The notes under the pieces: generated by a model
Told to the model about the DNA's origin: nothing
What the model saw: the letters and a program-made list of their open reading frames with translations, nothing else
Databases searched by the model: none
Program-made: the position numbers and the translations under genes
Assembly (NCBI GenBank): GCA_002900995.3
Contig: CM035304.1
Coordinates: 2,636,823-2,700,822 of the forward strand
DNA length: 64,000 nucleotides
Source of the DNA: Ganoderma boninense
Lineage: Eukaryota; Basidiomycota; Agaricomycetes; Polyporales; Polyporaceae
Direction: 5' to 3'
Shown here: piece by piece, positions 11,362 to 22,822 of the stretch
Numbering within the stretch: position 1 is the first letter of the stretch
Layout: each line of letters opens with the position of its first letter

Positions 11362-12794
11362 ATGCCCTCGAATTCGACACATGAGTTCCCTTCTCCAGTC
11401 GGAGGTGTTCCCTACCCACTCGACTTCGCTCCCTCCGTCCTTTTCGCCGTTCTCTATGGACTCATGCTCCCCGTCGTCATCTTCCGGATGGTCCACCCGC
11501 GCTCGCGCAACGCCGTCCTCATCGGCACCATGGTCTTCAGCATCGAGCGGTACTTATTGTCCCTCCCTTTGGGTTTTCAGTTTCCTCTAACCCTCATCTT
11601 GAGCTCAAATGCTGACCGATACACCATTCCTTCCGCCTCACCAGCGTCGTGTCGTACGGCCTCCGCGCGCACGCCGCCTACTCTCCCAGTTCCCGCGAAA
11701 GCGATGGGCTCGAAACGTACTTCCAGACAACATACAGCGGCGGCTTCGCCTCGATCAGCCAGGACCTCATGCAGCTCTTCCGCGCCCTGCTCGTCTCCTC
11801 CACCCTTGGCGGCGACATGGTCGCCCTGCACGCCCTCACGCCCCCGCTCGTCTTTCACGCGCAGACGAGCCCCCGCACCGACGAGGAGATTCCGCTCACC
11901 ATGGGCCCGTCGGACCACGACAGCGACGACGAGTACTCCGACACCGACTCTGGTTCCCACTCGGTCTGGCCCAAGGCCAGCATGGCCAGCACTAGCACTA
12001 GTGCCGTCGACTCGGACATCGGCGCGGCGCAACTAGAAGACCAGCCGCAGCTCCGCAAGACGATCCGCGCGTGGTGCAACTTGCCCGGCCTCCTCTCCCT
12101 CGCCGTCGCAGTCATGAGCATCGTCGCGGGCACCGACTACCAGGGCGCCCTCGAGAACGGCACGCACGCGTCGCTCGTGCGCTCTCTCTGGTGAGCTCCA
12201 ATTCCACTGGGCTGCCAGGCACTGGCAGAGCGGAAGTCGGTGTTGACTGCGACTGCGGGCTGTGGACGCGCGTGCTGCGGCCAGGTATGCGTGCGACACG
12301 CTCGGGTTGATCCTGCTGTTCGGCATTTCCGCCACCGCGGCCTTCGCATACGTCAAGCTGCCCCGCGTCCCGCGCGCCTCCCTCCGCTGGATTATCGTAC
12401 TCGCGCTCCTCCTCGTAAGGCATTCTCATCTTGCCTCGTGCGTAGTTGCTGTTTAACACGTCCCCACCCTACTCCTCCTTGACAGGCCACCGTCGGTGTC
12501 TACCGCATAGCGGTGCTCACGCACTCGACGACGTCGCTCCTCTCCATGGCACCGGGGGGGCAGAACACCCCAAGGGAGAAGGCCACGTTCTACATGTTCC
12601 ACGCCGCGCCCGAGTTCCTCGTCGCCGCGACCCTCATGTCGCTCAACGTGCGCCGTGTGTTCGGCACGGGGATGTGGGGCGACCACCTCAGGGAGGACCC
12701 GGAGCGCGAGACTGAGGCCGGGCGCGCGGCGAAGAAGAGGACGTGGACGGCGCGAATTTGGGCTCGACTTGGGGGCTCGATGGGGCGGTCGTAG
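11362..12794 (+). CDS. 7-TM family member 1A (intact)
   Basis: Four exons: 11362-11549, 11645-12190, 12285-12414 and 12486-12794, giving 390 residues. All borders are GT-AG with phases 2, 2 and 0. The N-terminus (PSNSTHEFPSPVGGVPYPLDF) carries an N-S-T sequon. Seven hydrophobic segments follow: about residues 21-44, 52-74, 105-127, 215-235, 246-270, 280-303 and 325-347. The tail after the last segment is RRVFGTGMWGD and then charged. Positive residues sit after TM1 (HPRSR), between TM5 and TM6 (KLPRVPR) and in the tail, which predicts an outside N-terminus and cytosolic tail. The TM3-TM4 loop is acidic and Ser-rich (DSDDEYSDTDSG). A receptor- or sensor-like membrane protein is possible, but the function is unknown. 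The convergent gene at 13544-14365 is its constant neighbour. Confidence 0.85.
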
Positions 12795-13543
12795 ACTCGA
12801 GAGGAGCGCGGGGGTCACCTTTTACTGCCGATACCGGCGATAGATTGCTCGTTGGCGAGGCCCCTACTTGGTTTCGGTTTCGGGCGCGTCTCCTTTGCCG
12901 CCATTTGTGCTTCATATATGCGTCCTTTGTGAGCCGGTCGGTGCATCTTACATGTCACACATTCTCATTCTTAGAGCGGACATTCTTCAATGTAGCGTAG
13001 TACTCCATCAGTAGCATACCACCTCCAATTGTATGGTCGCAGTCGAGCTCTTCCTACGCGTGCCCTGGGAATTAGGCGTTGGGAACCCGAATCGTCAGCA
13101 GTGCTACAGGCTGCGCTTACTGAACTATTCACAGACATTAATCCCAGAGGGCGACTTTCCTCAAATCGTTGCAACTTGCTTTGAGCGCAAAGTGAGCAAC
13201 GAGGTCTGGCCTTGAAGCGCGAAGCAGCGACACTGTGGGTGTTAGCTTGAACCACTCCGAGAGCAAAACATGGATGCATTGGATCACCATTTCATATCAG
13301 GTTTACAAACCACATCACAGTCTCAACGAGAGAAACGACAGCGAAGCATCATAGCGAGAGGGACAGCACCGACTTATCAAGAAGAACGAGGAGAGAACTG
13401 CGACAGTATAGAGACGAGGGACAATCAGAGCTTGGGTTCCTATTGCCTGCTGGACTGCGAGAGTCCAACCGTACGACATTGCACCGACGGATTGATGAGC
13501 ACCAAAAGATAGATTAGACAATACCCAGTGCTTACCGGCTTGC
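12795..13543. other. 3' flank of 7-TM gene 1A, no supported gene
   Basis: This stretch matches 53297-53930 and in part the 3' flank of gene 0 (about 47440-47530, sharing GGACATTCTTCAA and AGTAGCATACCACC). A plus-strand frame at 13270-13512 is not conserved in frame in copy B because of small indels, so it is unlikely to be coding. Confidence 0.5.
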
Positions 13544-14365
13544 TTACACGTTGTGCTCACCCCCCTCGTGAACGATGGCAGCAACCAAGGCCTCCATGGT
13601 CCTTTGGAGGGTGACATCCGAGAAGATGGCGGCCTTGACCTCCTCGACCATGCGGGAATCATTCCCGCTCTCCATGTCCCTCCAGGAATGAATCAGCAAA
13701 GAAAAAGATTGATAAAAAGAAGCAACTCCCACTTACTTGCGGAGCAGCTCGACTTGCTGCCGCGTCTCCTTGGTCAGGACGAGAGTCTGCTTGGTGTCGA
13801 CCATCGCCTGCGCCATATTCGCCTCGATGTGGGACACCTTCTCTGACATCTCCCCCATAAAGTCTTTGTCGTTCTGAATCGAGTCCTCTGCCATACAAAC
13901 AATCGCGTCAGCATCGCTGTCAAGAGGATGACCCACGGGCAGCATGGCTGACTGCAGCACGCTGCAAGAGGTTGAACCCGTTCGGGTTCCTCGGGCTTAC
14001 CGATGATCTTCCTCAGGGCCGCCATCTCGTCCTTCAGGCCCCGTGTGGAGCTTTTCGTCTCGTCAACCGCTTCCTGTACGAAGCTTCTGGTGTCCTCGAC
14101 CAGTTCTTGAACCCTGATTTTCGTGGCTCCCATCGCCCGCACATCCTCTCGGATATCCTTGAGCAGCTGACGATGTGCGGCGCCCTTGTCGGAAGGACGA
14201 GTTTGCCCTGATACACGCATAGACGAGAATAAGTATGATCTGCCAGGCGGGCGGTGTCAGACGGAAGTGCGAGTGCTCACCCGGAGTCGCACCGGGAGGT
14301 ACAACCAACATGTCAGGCTGCGCAGAGTAGCGGGGGGATGGGTGCGCGTTGCTAGTGTCGGACAT
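13544..14365 (-). CDS. Small coiled-coil protein, partner of 7-TM gene 1A
   Basis: Four exons on the minus strand: 14365-14281, 14207-14001, 13887-13737 and 13679-13544, giving 192 residues. The introns are GT-AG and all phases agree. The N-terminus is Pro/Ser-rich (PSPRYSAQPDMLVVPPG). The rest is predicted helical with heptad-like spacing: LLKDIREDVRAMGATKIRVQ, DETKSSTRGLKDEMAALRK, DTKQTLVLTKETRQQVELL, and a final helix VEEVKAAIFSDVTLQRTMEA. No signal peptide or membrane segment is seen. It is convergent with 7-TM gene 1A, and a near-identical gene sits at 53931-54752 with no indel over 822 bp. I do not recognise a family. A TATA-like TTAAATAC lies about 100 bp upstream. Confidence 0.75.
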
Positions 14366-15935
14366 GCTGTGCGATATTGAGAGAGACAGAGACGAGCGAG
14401 GATCGGGGGATTGAATGTGCGCAAGTGGGATGAGAGACCGTGGACAGTGGGGCCAACGGTGTATTTAAGTTTTGGACGAAACGCCCGAAGTCCAACGTTC
14501 GACGAAGGAAGTTCAACCAAGAAAGAAGCATGATGATATCGATAGCCCGGAGTGACTCGGTACAGCCGTGCTGGCACCGTGTAGACGCTGCAGCTGAACC
14601 AGGGCCTGCTGCGGCAGGCAACAGCAACGGCTGCATATATCTAGGCTGACATCCGAGAAGCATCGAGCTGCAAATCAGGATGCTACTGCTACTGCTACGA
14701 GGGGAATTAGCACCACAGGACTCACTCAGGCTGGCTCGAAAGGCGAGACCTTGAAGTTGTTGAGTTGATCATGATGAGTGGCGGTGTACAGGACTACAAT
14801 GAAGATTAACATTCATATAAGGCAAGACTGCTAATCCTCTTATGTAATGAGAGGCTAAGATTGAGCCAATTTGACTGAGCTGAGCTCAATCAACTTCGCA
14901 GATGATACCGAGCTCGCCGCAACACCATTTTCAAGAAATACTTCAACTCGGAAGTGCCGGCTGCGCCGGCGGAAACCTTGCTTGACGAAATGATGTGTTT
15001 TTGTTGAACTGAGTCTGCGCACCCCTCAAGGCGGTGCTCTCGGGCCCCCAACAAACTTCAGAGCATGCTTGAGCTCGAGATTGTTTTGTAACAGGAGGGA
15101 CAACACGGCAAGAGCGCTCGAGAGTAGCCGATATTGTTTACATATTGATGTTTTGATAGACGCTCTAAAGGTTGAAAACCGGCTTCAATTATGGGGGTGC
15201 GAGAAACCTTGTCAAGCAAGGTAATCCACACGCTACATATCTATCCAGAGGCTCCTGTCCAGCCGGACTCATGGAAAATTCTGGCCATGGCTTTGATGCG
15301 GAGAATCCTCTTCGCGCAGCCCAGAAAGGCTATGTTGCCGTGGATCCATCCTTCAATTCATATACTGCGACCCACACTGGATCCACTCATCCAGTCCTCC
15401 CCACAGTTTTTCGCCGCCGTCTTGCAACAAGGACCGTGGCAGGTTGGAGCATGAAGGCGTGGTTCGCAGACTGCGGAACGGCGCGCCCCGGGAGGCTGCC
15501 GCAAGGCCGCCGCGGTGACAGCTGCGATCAGCAACATTGGCCGCCCGTTCGACATTGGCGATCCCTGGGTTCCGAGTTCAAAGCATAAGTAGTGTCCTCT
15601 GCCAGCTGTGCGTCTATACCCACTCTGTAACATACCCGACCCTCATGCTGCGTTTAGATGCCAGTCATCGGAGAGAATTCTCTCTGCGCATTAGCGGCCG
15701 CCACCGACGTCGATCGGCGATCCAACGAAGTACAGCACAGCAGTAGCAGTCTAATAGCACAGCATCTGCCGTCGCGTGTGCCCGCGCGTGGGGTGGAAGT
15801 ATGGTGGACGTGCCTATATGAACTGCTGCACGCTCTGCCAGCAACCTTGTTCCCCTCCAATACCCCTCAAACACAAATCTCCCTCTGGTGCGCACTCCCT
15901 CTCGGCGGCCGGTTTGTCTCCAGCCCTTGTCCGAC
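14366..15935. other. Intergenic, duplicated at 54753-56038
   Basis: It contains the promoter of the minus-strand coiled-coil gene and the upstream region of 7-TM gene 2A. Copy B differs by several indels, including a four-base CTTA-type insertion near 55289 and an extra block near 55515-55540. I see no supported gene. Confidence 0.5.
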
Positions 15936-17295
15936 ATGGGATCCAATTCGACGCACGAGTTCCCTGCGCCGGTCGGGGGAGTTCCCTACCCTATCGACTT
16001 CGCGCCGTCGATCCTCTTTGCGGCCCTGTACGGCCTGATGGTCCCCATCGTGGTCTACCGCATGGTGCACCCGCGCTCGCGCAACGGCGTCCTCATCGGC
16101 ACGACGGTCTTCAGCATCGAGCGGTGAGTCCTCAAAGACCTCTATGCGCGTCACCGACTCTGAGTTTGGCACTACTACTCCCATAACCTCAACAATAGCG
16201 TTGTGGCGTTCGGCCTGCGCGCGCACGCAGCGCACTCCGCCTCGGCACGCGCGGACGAGAGCCTCGAGACGTACTTCCAGACGACGTACAGCGGCGGGTT
16301 CACCTCGATCGGCAGCGACCTCATGAACCTCCTCCGCGCACTCCTCGTCTCGTCCACGCTCGGCGGCGACATGGTCGCGCTGCACAACCTCACCCCGCCG
16401 CACGTGTGGAAGGCGCAAGCGGCCAAGTACAAGGCGGACAAGTCGGACGTGGAGCTCGTCGTGCGCGCGTCGCAAGACGAGGAGGAAGGCGATGGCGACG
16501 GCGATGGCGGCACGGGCGCGACACTGACAGGGAGCGAGCCCGCCGACCAGCCGGCGCTGCGCAACAAGATCCGGCAGTGGTGCGGGCTGGCGGGGCTGCT
16601 GTCTCTCGCGGGCGTGATCATGAGCATCGTCGCTGGCAGCAACTACAAAAACGCGATCAATGGCAGCCACGGCGACCTCGTGCGCTCTCTCTGGTGAGCT
16701 CATGACTTGACTTGAACTTGAGCTCGCGCTCAGGCTGCACGTCGCTAACCCTTCCCTCTTTCTCGTAGGTACGCAAGCCACGTGCTCGGCGTCGTCCTGC
16801 TCCTGGGCATGGTCGTAGCCGCTCTCTTCGCGCTCTACAAGCTGCCCCGTGTCCCGCGCGCCTCGCTCCTCTGGATCATCCTCGTCGCGATCCTCCTCGT
16901 ACGTGCGCGCCTTCCTACGCCCGCGCGCCCTACTTACTCACAGCCCCACCCGTCCCTCCTCGTAGTCCATTATCGGCGTGTACCGAATCGTCGTGATCAG
17001 CCACTCGACGACGTCGCTCTTCTCGATGGCCCCGGGCTCGCAAAACTCGGCAGGCTCGAAGGCCGCGTTCTACGTGCTGCACGTCGCGCCGGAGTTCGTG
17101 TCCGCCGCGATACTCATGGCGCTCAACGCGCGCCGCGTGTTCGGCACGGGCCCGTGGGGCGACCGCTTTGGGAAAGACCCCAAGCCCAAGCCCAAGGGCG
17201 AAGATGCGGCGAAGACGGAGTCAAAGAGAGGATGGTGGGGTGGCCGCGGAAGATGGGGCAGAGGCCGAGGCCGTGGCCGGGGGCGGGGGTCGTAG
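15936..17295 (+). CDS. 7-TM family member 2A (intact)
   Basis: Four exons: 15936-16123, 16199-16693, 16769-16898 and 16966-17295, giving 380 residues. Exons 1 and 3 have the family-invariant lengths of 188 and 130 nt. The protein starts MGSNSTHEFPAPVGGVPYP, again with an N-S-T sequon, and has the same seven hydrophobic segments. The TM3-TM4 loop is shorter than in member 1 and contains an acidic Asp/Gly run (DEEEGDGDGDGG). The last segment is followed by RRVFGTGPWGD and a Lys/Gly/Arg-rich tail (RGRWGRGRGRGRGRG) that resembles an RGG tract. Compared with 2B the loop is three codons longer and the frame is kept. Function unknown; probably a plasma or endomembrane protein. Confidence 0.85.
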
Positions 17296-18067
17296 ACTCG
17301 TCCCTTGGTGCTATGAGTTTGACGCTATTTGTGCTGCATTTTTGCGCCCTTCAAGAGGTTACTGCAGTCCATTATACTTACTGCACTGGACTTATTGCTA
17401 GACCAAACATTCGCAACGAGTCTGGCGAATGTATGTATCATATGAAATATTGAATGATGACTGACCTCTGTTATCCTCACGTCCCTGCTCACGTGGAGCC
17501 GCCATACCACAGCATAACTGGTTAAACTCCAAGGCGCTGAGGTGTCCCGGAAATGTTTCGCCGGACGGGGGCTGCAAGACAGACATTTATGATGCTTCGC
17601 AAGGGCACAGCGTTTGTGTATGAGCGCTTACCGATTTGATTTACTGACTGACATTTGCGAAATTGGCGGTCATGAACGTTTTGAACATTTTCCTCCTGGA
17701 CCACAACCGATGCCCATTGCAAACCCCGTCAGCGGCGGCTTCTGTTCCCCCGCTTTCCTTATGCACGCCCTCACGGACTGCCAACTGACATGCTCTCCAT
17801 ATCATCAACTGTGCCGATGACGAGGAAGTCTTTCGTATCATAAGTAATCATGGTCCCCACAGAGGTCGACGGGTATGTTTTCCGCCTGGGGTGTAACTCC
17901 ATCGGTCCTCGTAAGTACGGCTATGTACAGCATATATGTTTGTGATTGCAAGCCTTAGCTGTATCCCGCAGCACCTTCTATGGGCATACGCCTCAAGTTC
18001 TCCCTCCTTCAAGTTTGATTTCGTTGGATCCGTCCTTGGTGCCCAGTCTCTCGCCAAGTTCCTCTCC
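17296..18067. other. Intergenic between 7-TM genes 2A and 3A
   Basis: Closely matches 57395-58167. Short frames exist on both strands, but none has a motif or consistent splicing. It holds the 3' end of gene 2A and the leader of gene 3A. Confidence 0.45.
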
Positions 18068-19649
18068 ATGACGTCGAATTCAACATACGAGTTCCCGGCA
18101 CCGGTCGGGGGAGTACCTTACCCGATCGACTTCTGGCCCTCCATCCTCTTCGCGGTCCTCTACGCCCTCATGCTCCCCGTCGTCGTCAGTGATATCGGCT
18201 GGCGTTATAACTAACGCTGTCAAATATATTTACCTAACCAATACTGGTGTCGTCGTCTTCCGCATGCTTCACCCGCGCTCGCGCAACGGCATCCTCATCA
18301 GCACCACCGTCTTCAGCGTCGAAAGGTGCGTCTCCCCCCTCCCCTTGTCCCCTCCCATTTTCCCTCTAGATCTACGTCAGATGCTCAACCCTTGCTTCCT
18401 CACCGAGGGTCGCGACGTTCTGCATGCGCGCGTACGCGGCGCACTCCGCTGAGGCACGGGCGAATGCGAACCTCGAGACATACCTGCAGACGAGTTATGG
18501 GGGCGGGTTCAGCTGGGTCGGCACGGACCTCACGTACCTCCTCCGCGCGCTCCTCGTCTCGTCGACCCTCGGAGGCGACATGCTCGCGCTGCACAACCTC
18601 ACCCCGCCTTCCGTGTGGCAGGTACAGAAGCGGCCTGGGGCGACCGTGGCTCGGCTCCAGCGGTGCAGCTCGTCGCGCGGGAACTGGACACTAACGGTGA
18701 TAGAAGTGGAGCCCGGAAGCCCGAAGTCGGCGCAGAGGATAGCGCCCAGGACGCGGCGAGCGAGGAAGGCCTCCCTGACCAGCCGCTGCCACGCCGGCGC
18801 ATCCGATGGTGGTCAAATCTCGTGACGCTCTTGTCCGTGGGCACCCTGGCCCTCAGCATCGTCGCCGGCACCATCTGGCAAAGCGCCATCGGGGGCAGAT
18901 ATGCGGACATCGACCGCGCTTTATGGTACGCATCCTCCCCCTCTCGCTCTGCCTCCGGCGATGCGTTAGACGAGCATCACTGACTCACTTTCTGCTTCCT
19001 CGGTGGTAGGTACGCGAGCACAGGGCTCGCTATTAGCCTCCTCGTCGCCATGGGCCTCGTCGCCGTCATCGCGCTGTTCAAGATGCCCCGCGTACCCCGT
19101 GCGTCGCTCTTCTGCATCGTCCTCATCACGGTCCTCCTCGTGCGTCATCCTTCGCCCTTCCCCCGGGTATCCACTGGCCCTGGCTGTACTCACCCTGACC
19201 CGTCGCCTCTCCTCTCCCCGCCCAACCTCCACCCTCTATGCCCTTCTTCAATGCAGACCATCGTGGGCGTGTACCGCATGACGGTCATCGGGCACTCCAC
19301 GACGTCCCTACTCTCCATGGCACCGGGTACACAGAACTCTGCGGGCGCCAAGGCGGGGTTCTACGCGCTGCACGTCGCTCCCGAGTTCCTCTCCGCCGCG
19401 ATCCTCATGGGCCTCAACGTGCGACGTGTGTTCGGGACGGGCCTGTGGGGCGACCATCGTGGAAGGGACCCAGAGCCCCAGCGAGAACTCGCGCTCGGGC
19501 CCGAGCCAGAGGGTAGAGTTGAGGCCCGACACGAGGAGGAGGAGTGGGAGGATGCAGATGCGACGCAGACCGCGACCGCGACAAAGTCGCGAGGAAACAA
19601 CCGAACTCAGCCGGATCTGGACCCCCAGAGACTGCATGTCACGGAGTAG
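18068..19649 (+). pseudogene. 7-TM family member 3A, disabled
   Basis: Exons by homology: 18068-18325, 18408-18925, 19010-19139 and 19257-19649. Exon 1 is 70 bases longer than the invariant 188 because of an insertion at 18185-18254, inside the codons of TM1. It introduces a stop and shifts the frame. Exon 2 has a one-base deletion near 18635-18645 relative to 3B (in the TM3-TM4 loop), after which the frame is restored only by shifting. Exons 3 and 4 are intact and end in a long charged tail after RRVFGTGLWGD. The insertion starts GTCAGT and contains CTAAC branch-like sites but has no AG acceptor, so it does not look spliceable as it stands. Confidence 0.75.
18185..18254 (+). other. 70-bp intron-like insertion in exon 1 of 7-TM gene 3A
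   Basis: Absent from all other family members. It is AT-richer than the exon, begins GTCAGT, and carries two CTAAC-type motifs (TAACTAACG and ACCTAACC) but no terminal AG. GTC/CGTC repeats flank both ends. Confidence 0.7.
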
Positions 19650-22192
19650 CCCTTGGGCAGATTCCCTAGACAGCCATTGGGTTTCAACTGGCTGGGTTGC
19701 TCACGCTGTATGCGTTTACGTAGGGGTGCCTAGAGCGTCGACGCCGATAAAGTTGAGCCCCATACATGCGCCTTGTCATAGGCGAATGCGTCACATGTCG
19801 CGTATTAGCTGCATCCGTTGTGAATTATTCGATTATGTCGCATAGTACGGTATTTCAGAAGTCGCATGTGGGGGTGTATGGCTAGTTGCGATCTGTCCGC
19901 GAGATTCAGGTGCACACTCTTCAGCGCAACACCGACAACTGATACCCTATGATCGCACATATCGGAGGTATTTGGAGAATGCCTCGGGTGATGACCGGAC
20001 ACGCGGAGCCTCCAGAGGGCCATATTGGAAAGAGAACATTCGAATCGGCCGCATTCCACAACATTCAAATGATCTGGAGCCGCTCTCGCACCGCGTCGCT
20101 TGACCTTTTTCCCGGGAGGGTTCACAGAGACAATGAATTGCTATCAGTAGTGTACAGTCGCTAGAGGCAGGAGTTCCCATGAACGGTGGGCAATGCGTGC
20201 TGCGCGGATGCGCAGTTGGATCAGCATCTTCGCATAGCCTGCACAGCCCAAACTATAGCATACTCATGGACCAAGGAGCCATCATGATTGGCCCAGGCTA
20301 AAGAGGGGCATTGGTGTGTGTCATGCATGTTGTTCACAGTGACCATGCACCAGCGAACTACCACTAGGGATTCGTTCAAGCGCGCCCATGACCCGCCCAT
20401 GACCCCAAAGCCAGACAGCGACATTACTCGCAGAACCAGACACCCACAATACCGTTTATCATGGCATGCGTTCTCCAACCCGAGGAAGAGTTCCTGACGC
20501 GAGTCGGGATCTGGACTCGACGCAAGCCTGAGGGCGAGTCTTCCAGTTGAAGGCGAGGAAGGCGAAAGGCTCCTGAACTCACCGAATCGAAGTTTCTTCG
20601 CGCGTACATCGGCCTGCAGTTGCACGTTGCCCGTAGGTTGCGGTGCTAGGATGGGAGTGGGGGGGTCGGCTGGTGTCTGCGGAATAAGCACGCTAGCGGT
20701 CACCAGCCACTAGTCGCCGCTCACCTTCACTTTCAGAAACCCTGAGTCGCCTCGGATGATTCCGGATATTAAACTCCGCTGTGACAGTGGCTCTGCACCA
20801 GCGCCTCATTCAACGGGTCACGCCGGCCCGCGAGCGCCCGTCGGTGTCTACGTCGACTACAAGTTGCACAGGAACCCCAACAGGGGATTGCTCCGCTTCT
20901 GCCCACCAGCTTACACGATTTCCTTGGCATGATTTACGAGAGGTAGAACTTTCCTCTATTGGTTCCGAGCCTGTTGACTCGCCTACCGACCTCCTCGGAC
21001 CGCAGGACTTCGCTGGACGCCCGCAGCAAACTTTCGAACTGGCCGTTGATCTTCGGCGGAATGTGGCCGAAGATCTGGAGAATATTCAATAGCCCCGCCT
21101 CCCACTAACCTCGGCAGTCGCCGGCCCACATGCAGCGAATCTACCAACTTCGCCGCTAAATTGCCTCGGCAGTGCTTGCCAACGCGGGCTCTAGCCTCTC
21201 GGTGCACAGTCCTTGGCCCGCAACGCTATGGCGGCACTCTAGGCGTTGCAATCCGGACGCGGATGCGGGGGTGGATGGTCACCGGTCACCAACTAGTCCG
21301 CTATTCTTTGGCCACTCCACTGAATAGGGCAGCGGTACCCGAGTCAAATAGAATCCGTCGCAATTGGCCAGGTTCATAGCTTCCATACAGGTTATATGCA
21401 AGGCTCTATTTACGACGCAGGCGCAGCAACAGTGTCGATGGTTAAGCACCATCTCACGGATTGCAACTGTGCGGCCCGCGATCACAATTCACGCAGGTTG
21501 TCCCCCGCTCTGCCAGTTCTCCCTCATTGCGCGGGTCTCTACCCGGTACGCAGTCCCTCCATCTTCAGTCTCCATTACGCTGCGAACAGCGAGATCGCAA
21601 ACACAACGCCACACTCACCCTTGCCCTCGTATAGCTCTAAGTGCGCGATGAATTACGAGGTGGGAGATAGGTTTCTGCGCAAGTGTCCAGTCGAGGTGCG
21701 AGCACTGGGCTGTTCTTTTGACAAGCAATTTCTTGGTCCGCCTCACACAGGTCCTGCAGGAGAATGAATGAAGTTCTCCTTGGGGAGACGAGCGCTCCTT
21801 GGTAGGATCACGGAGACAAGTGGGTCAAGGCTGTAATCAAATTTCCAAGGAGAATCTCTCTTGGCTCCTTGCGCCACCCCAAAGAGCGCTAGGACTCCTA
21901 CCTAGTCGAAAAGTAAGTCGGAAAGACCGTGCGATTGCCAGAGGCTGTGTATTACTAACCAACCGCAACCGCAGGCCAGCCGAATCCGACGCGACTGTCT
22001 CCTTCAGGTCCACCCGCCCCCATCGAATACACCAAATTTTAAGACTATTTTGCTTGAACAATAACAATAAGCTTCACCCCTTGCTCGAAACACTCGATCC
22101 ACCGCGCTAGGAGAGCATTCGAGCTTCAGGTACTAGATTCTACCCGCAACTTGAATCCACCATATTGAGCCCGAGATTTACGTGTACGCTAG
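19650..22192. other. Intergenic, duplicated at 59592-62010; possible minus-strand exons
   Basis: 19805-20703 matches 59856-60754 without indels and is nearly identical. A minus-strand frame of 160 codons (20221-20703) is open in both copies, but with such identity that is weak evidence. Another minus-strand stretch near 21074-20952 (IFGHIPPKINGQFESLL, then EVGRRVNRLGT) looks coding and is preserved at 61115-60993, possibly flanked by splice sites. A one-base difference near 20737 versus 60781 argues against a functional gene there. 21200-22190 is more diverged between the copies. Confidence 0.35.
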
Positions 22193-22501
22193 TGTACATA
22201 GATATCGGCACAGCCCGATATCTCATCCATCTGCACAGGCGCTGTATAGCCGCCCACATGATCATCTCATGTGTCGCACTGCCTAGATGTCTCTGGCAGT
22301 GCGTTCCCGTACTGTATAGCCTTAGTAATACAGTACATCCTGTAGTATATATATGGCCCTCATTGGCCCTAATGAAGAACAGATCTTCTCTCTCTTCTCC
22401 TCACTCCATACAAGCCTCTACCTCACACTAGCCAGGTGAGTATGCGTGCACACTGCGTGTAGTGCCCTTCCCATAGTGGGCGTCTCCCACTATGTTCAAC
22501 A
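22193..22501 (+). repeat. 5' LTR, truncated at its left end
   Basis: Matches 28778-29085 base for base as far as I can read, plus the final A. It starts at TGTACATAG instead of the full TGTTGAACAG. A TATATATAT promoter-like box lies at 22346-22354. Several short inverted repeats are present, for example GATATCGG...CCGATATC. Confidence 0.9.
22346..22354 (+). promoter_or_regulatory. LTR TATA-like box
   Basis: TATATATAT followed by GGCCC inside the LTR, about 460 bases before the gag start; the equivalent in the 3' LTR is at 28931-28939. Confidence 0.5.
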
Positions 22502-22516
22502 GGTTATGAGCCCTGG
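22502..22516 (+). other. Primer-binding site, complementary to the anticodon arm of tRNA-iMet
   Basis: GGTTATGAGCCCTGG directly follows the LTR. Its complement, CCAGGGCTCATAACC, matches the anticodon stem-loop (CAU) of initiator tRNA-Met rather than the usual 3' acceptor end. This is the half-tRNA priming arrangement known from Drosophila copia and yeast Ty5. Confidence 0.75.
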
Positions 22517-22822
22517 TCGACGTTGTGGATACTGCGCCGCTCATTGCTGGCTGCGTTCCACTCCGCACCAGCTCGCCTGGCAAACCTCTTGTCGCCGTTA
22601 TGGCAGACCTTCCGGGCATTGGATCTGGCGCGATCATACGCGGCCATCCATGCACGATGGTGGCTTGGATGTGGCGCGATCTCTTTGATCGCTGCCTGCC
22701 ATGCTACACAGAGGGGGAACCTCTGCCAGTATACGCTTCTGGCATTCTCTCCTCATTGTTGTCGCTGCGAATGGTGACTGACCATCTCTTTTGGTCAGAC
22801 TTCTATCACCTTATCGATCGCC

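Noticed and set aside
11362..12794. Idea that the 7-TM family is the STE3 pheromone receptor cluster of the mating-type B locus
   Set aside because: None of the STE3 hallmarks are seen, and no small CaaX-ending pheromone precursor genes were noticed between the copies.
13270..13512. Small plus-strand frame after 7-TM gene 1A (counterpart at 53659-53874)
   Set aside because: The two copies diverge in frame after about 28 codons because of small indels, so no conserved protein is encoded.
20221..20703. Minus-strand frame of 160 codons conserved in both copies (also 60272-60754)
   Set aside because: The whole region is almost identical between copies, so an open frame carries little information; splice-like sites and a one-base difference upstream argue against it. 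Kept only as a note in the intergenic entry.
22165..22431. Open frame inside the LTR, repeated at 28735-29016
   Set aside because: It is identical in both LTRs because the LTRs are identical; it has no start context or family match and is LTR regulatory sequence.
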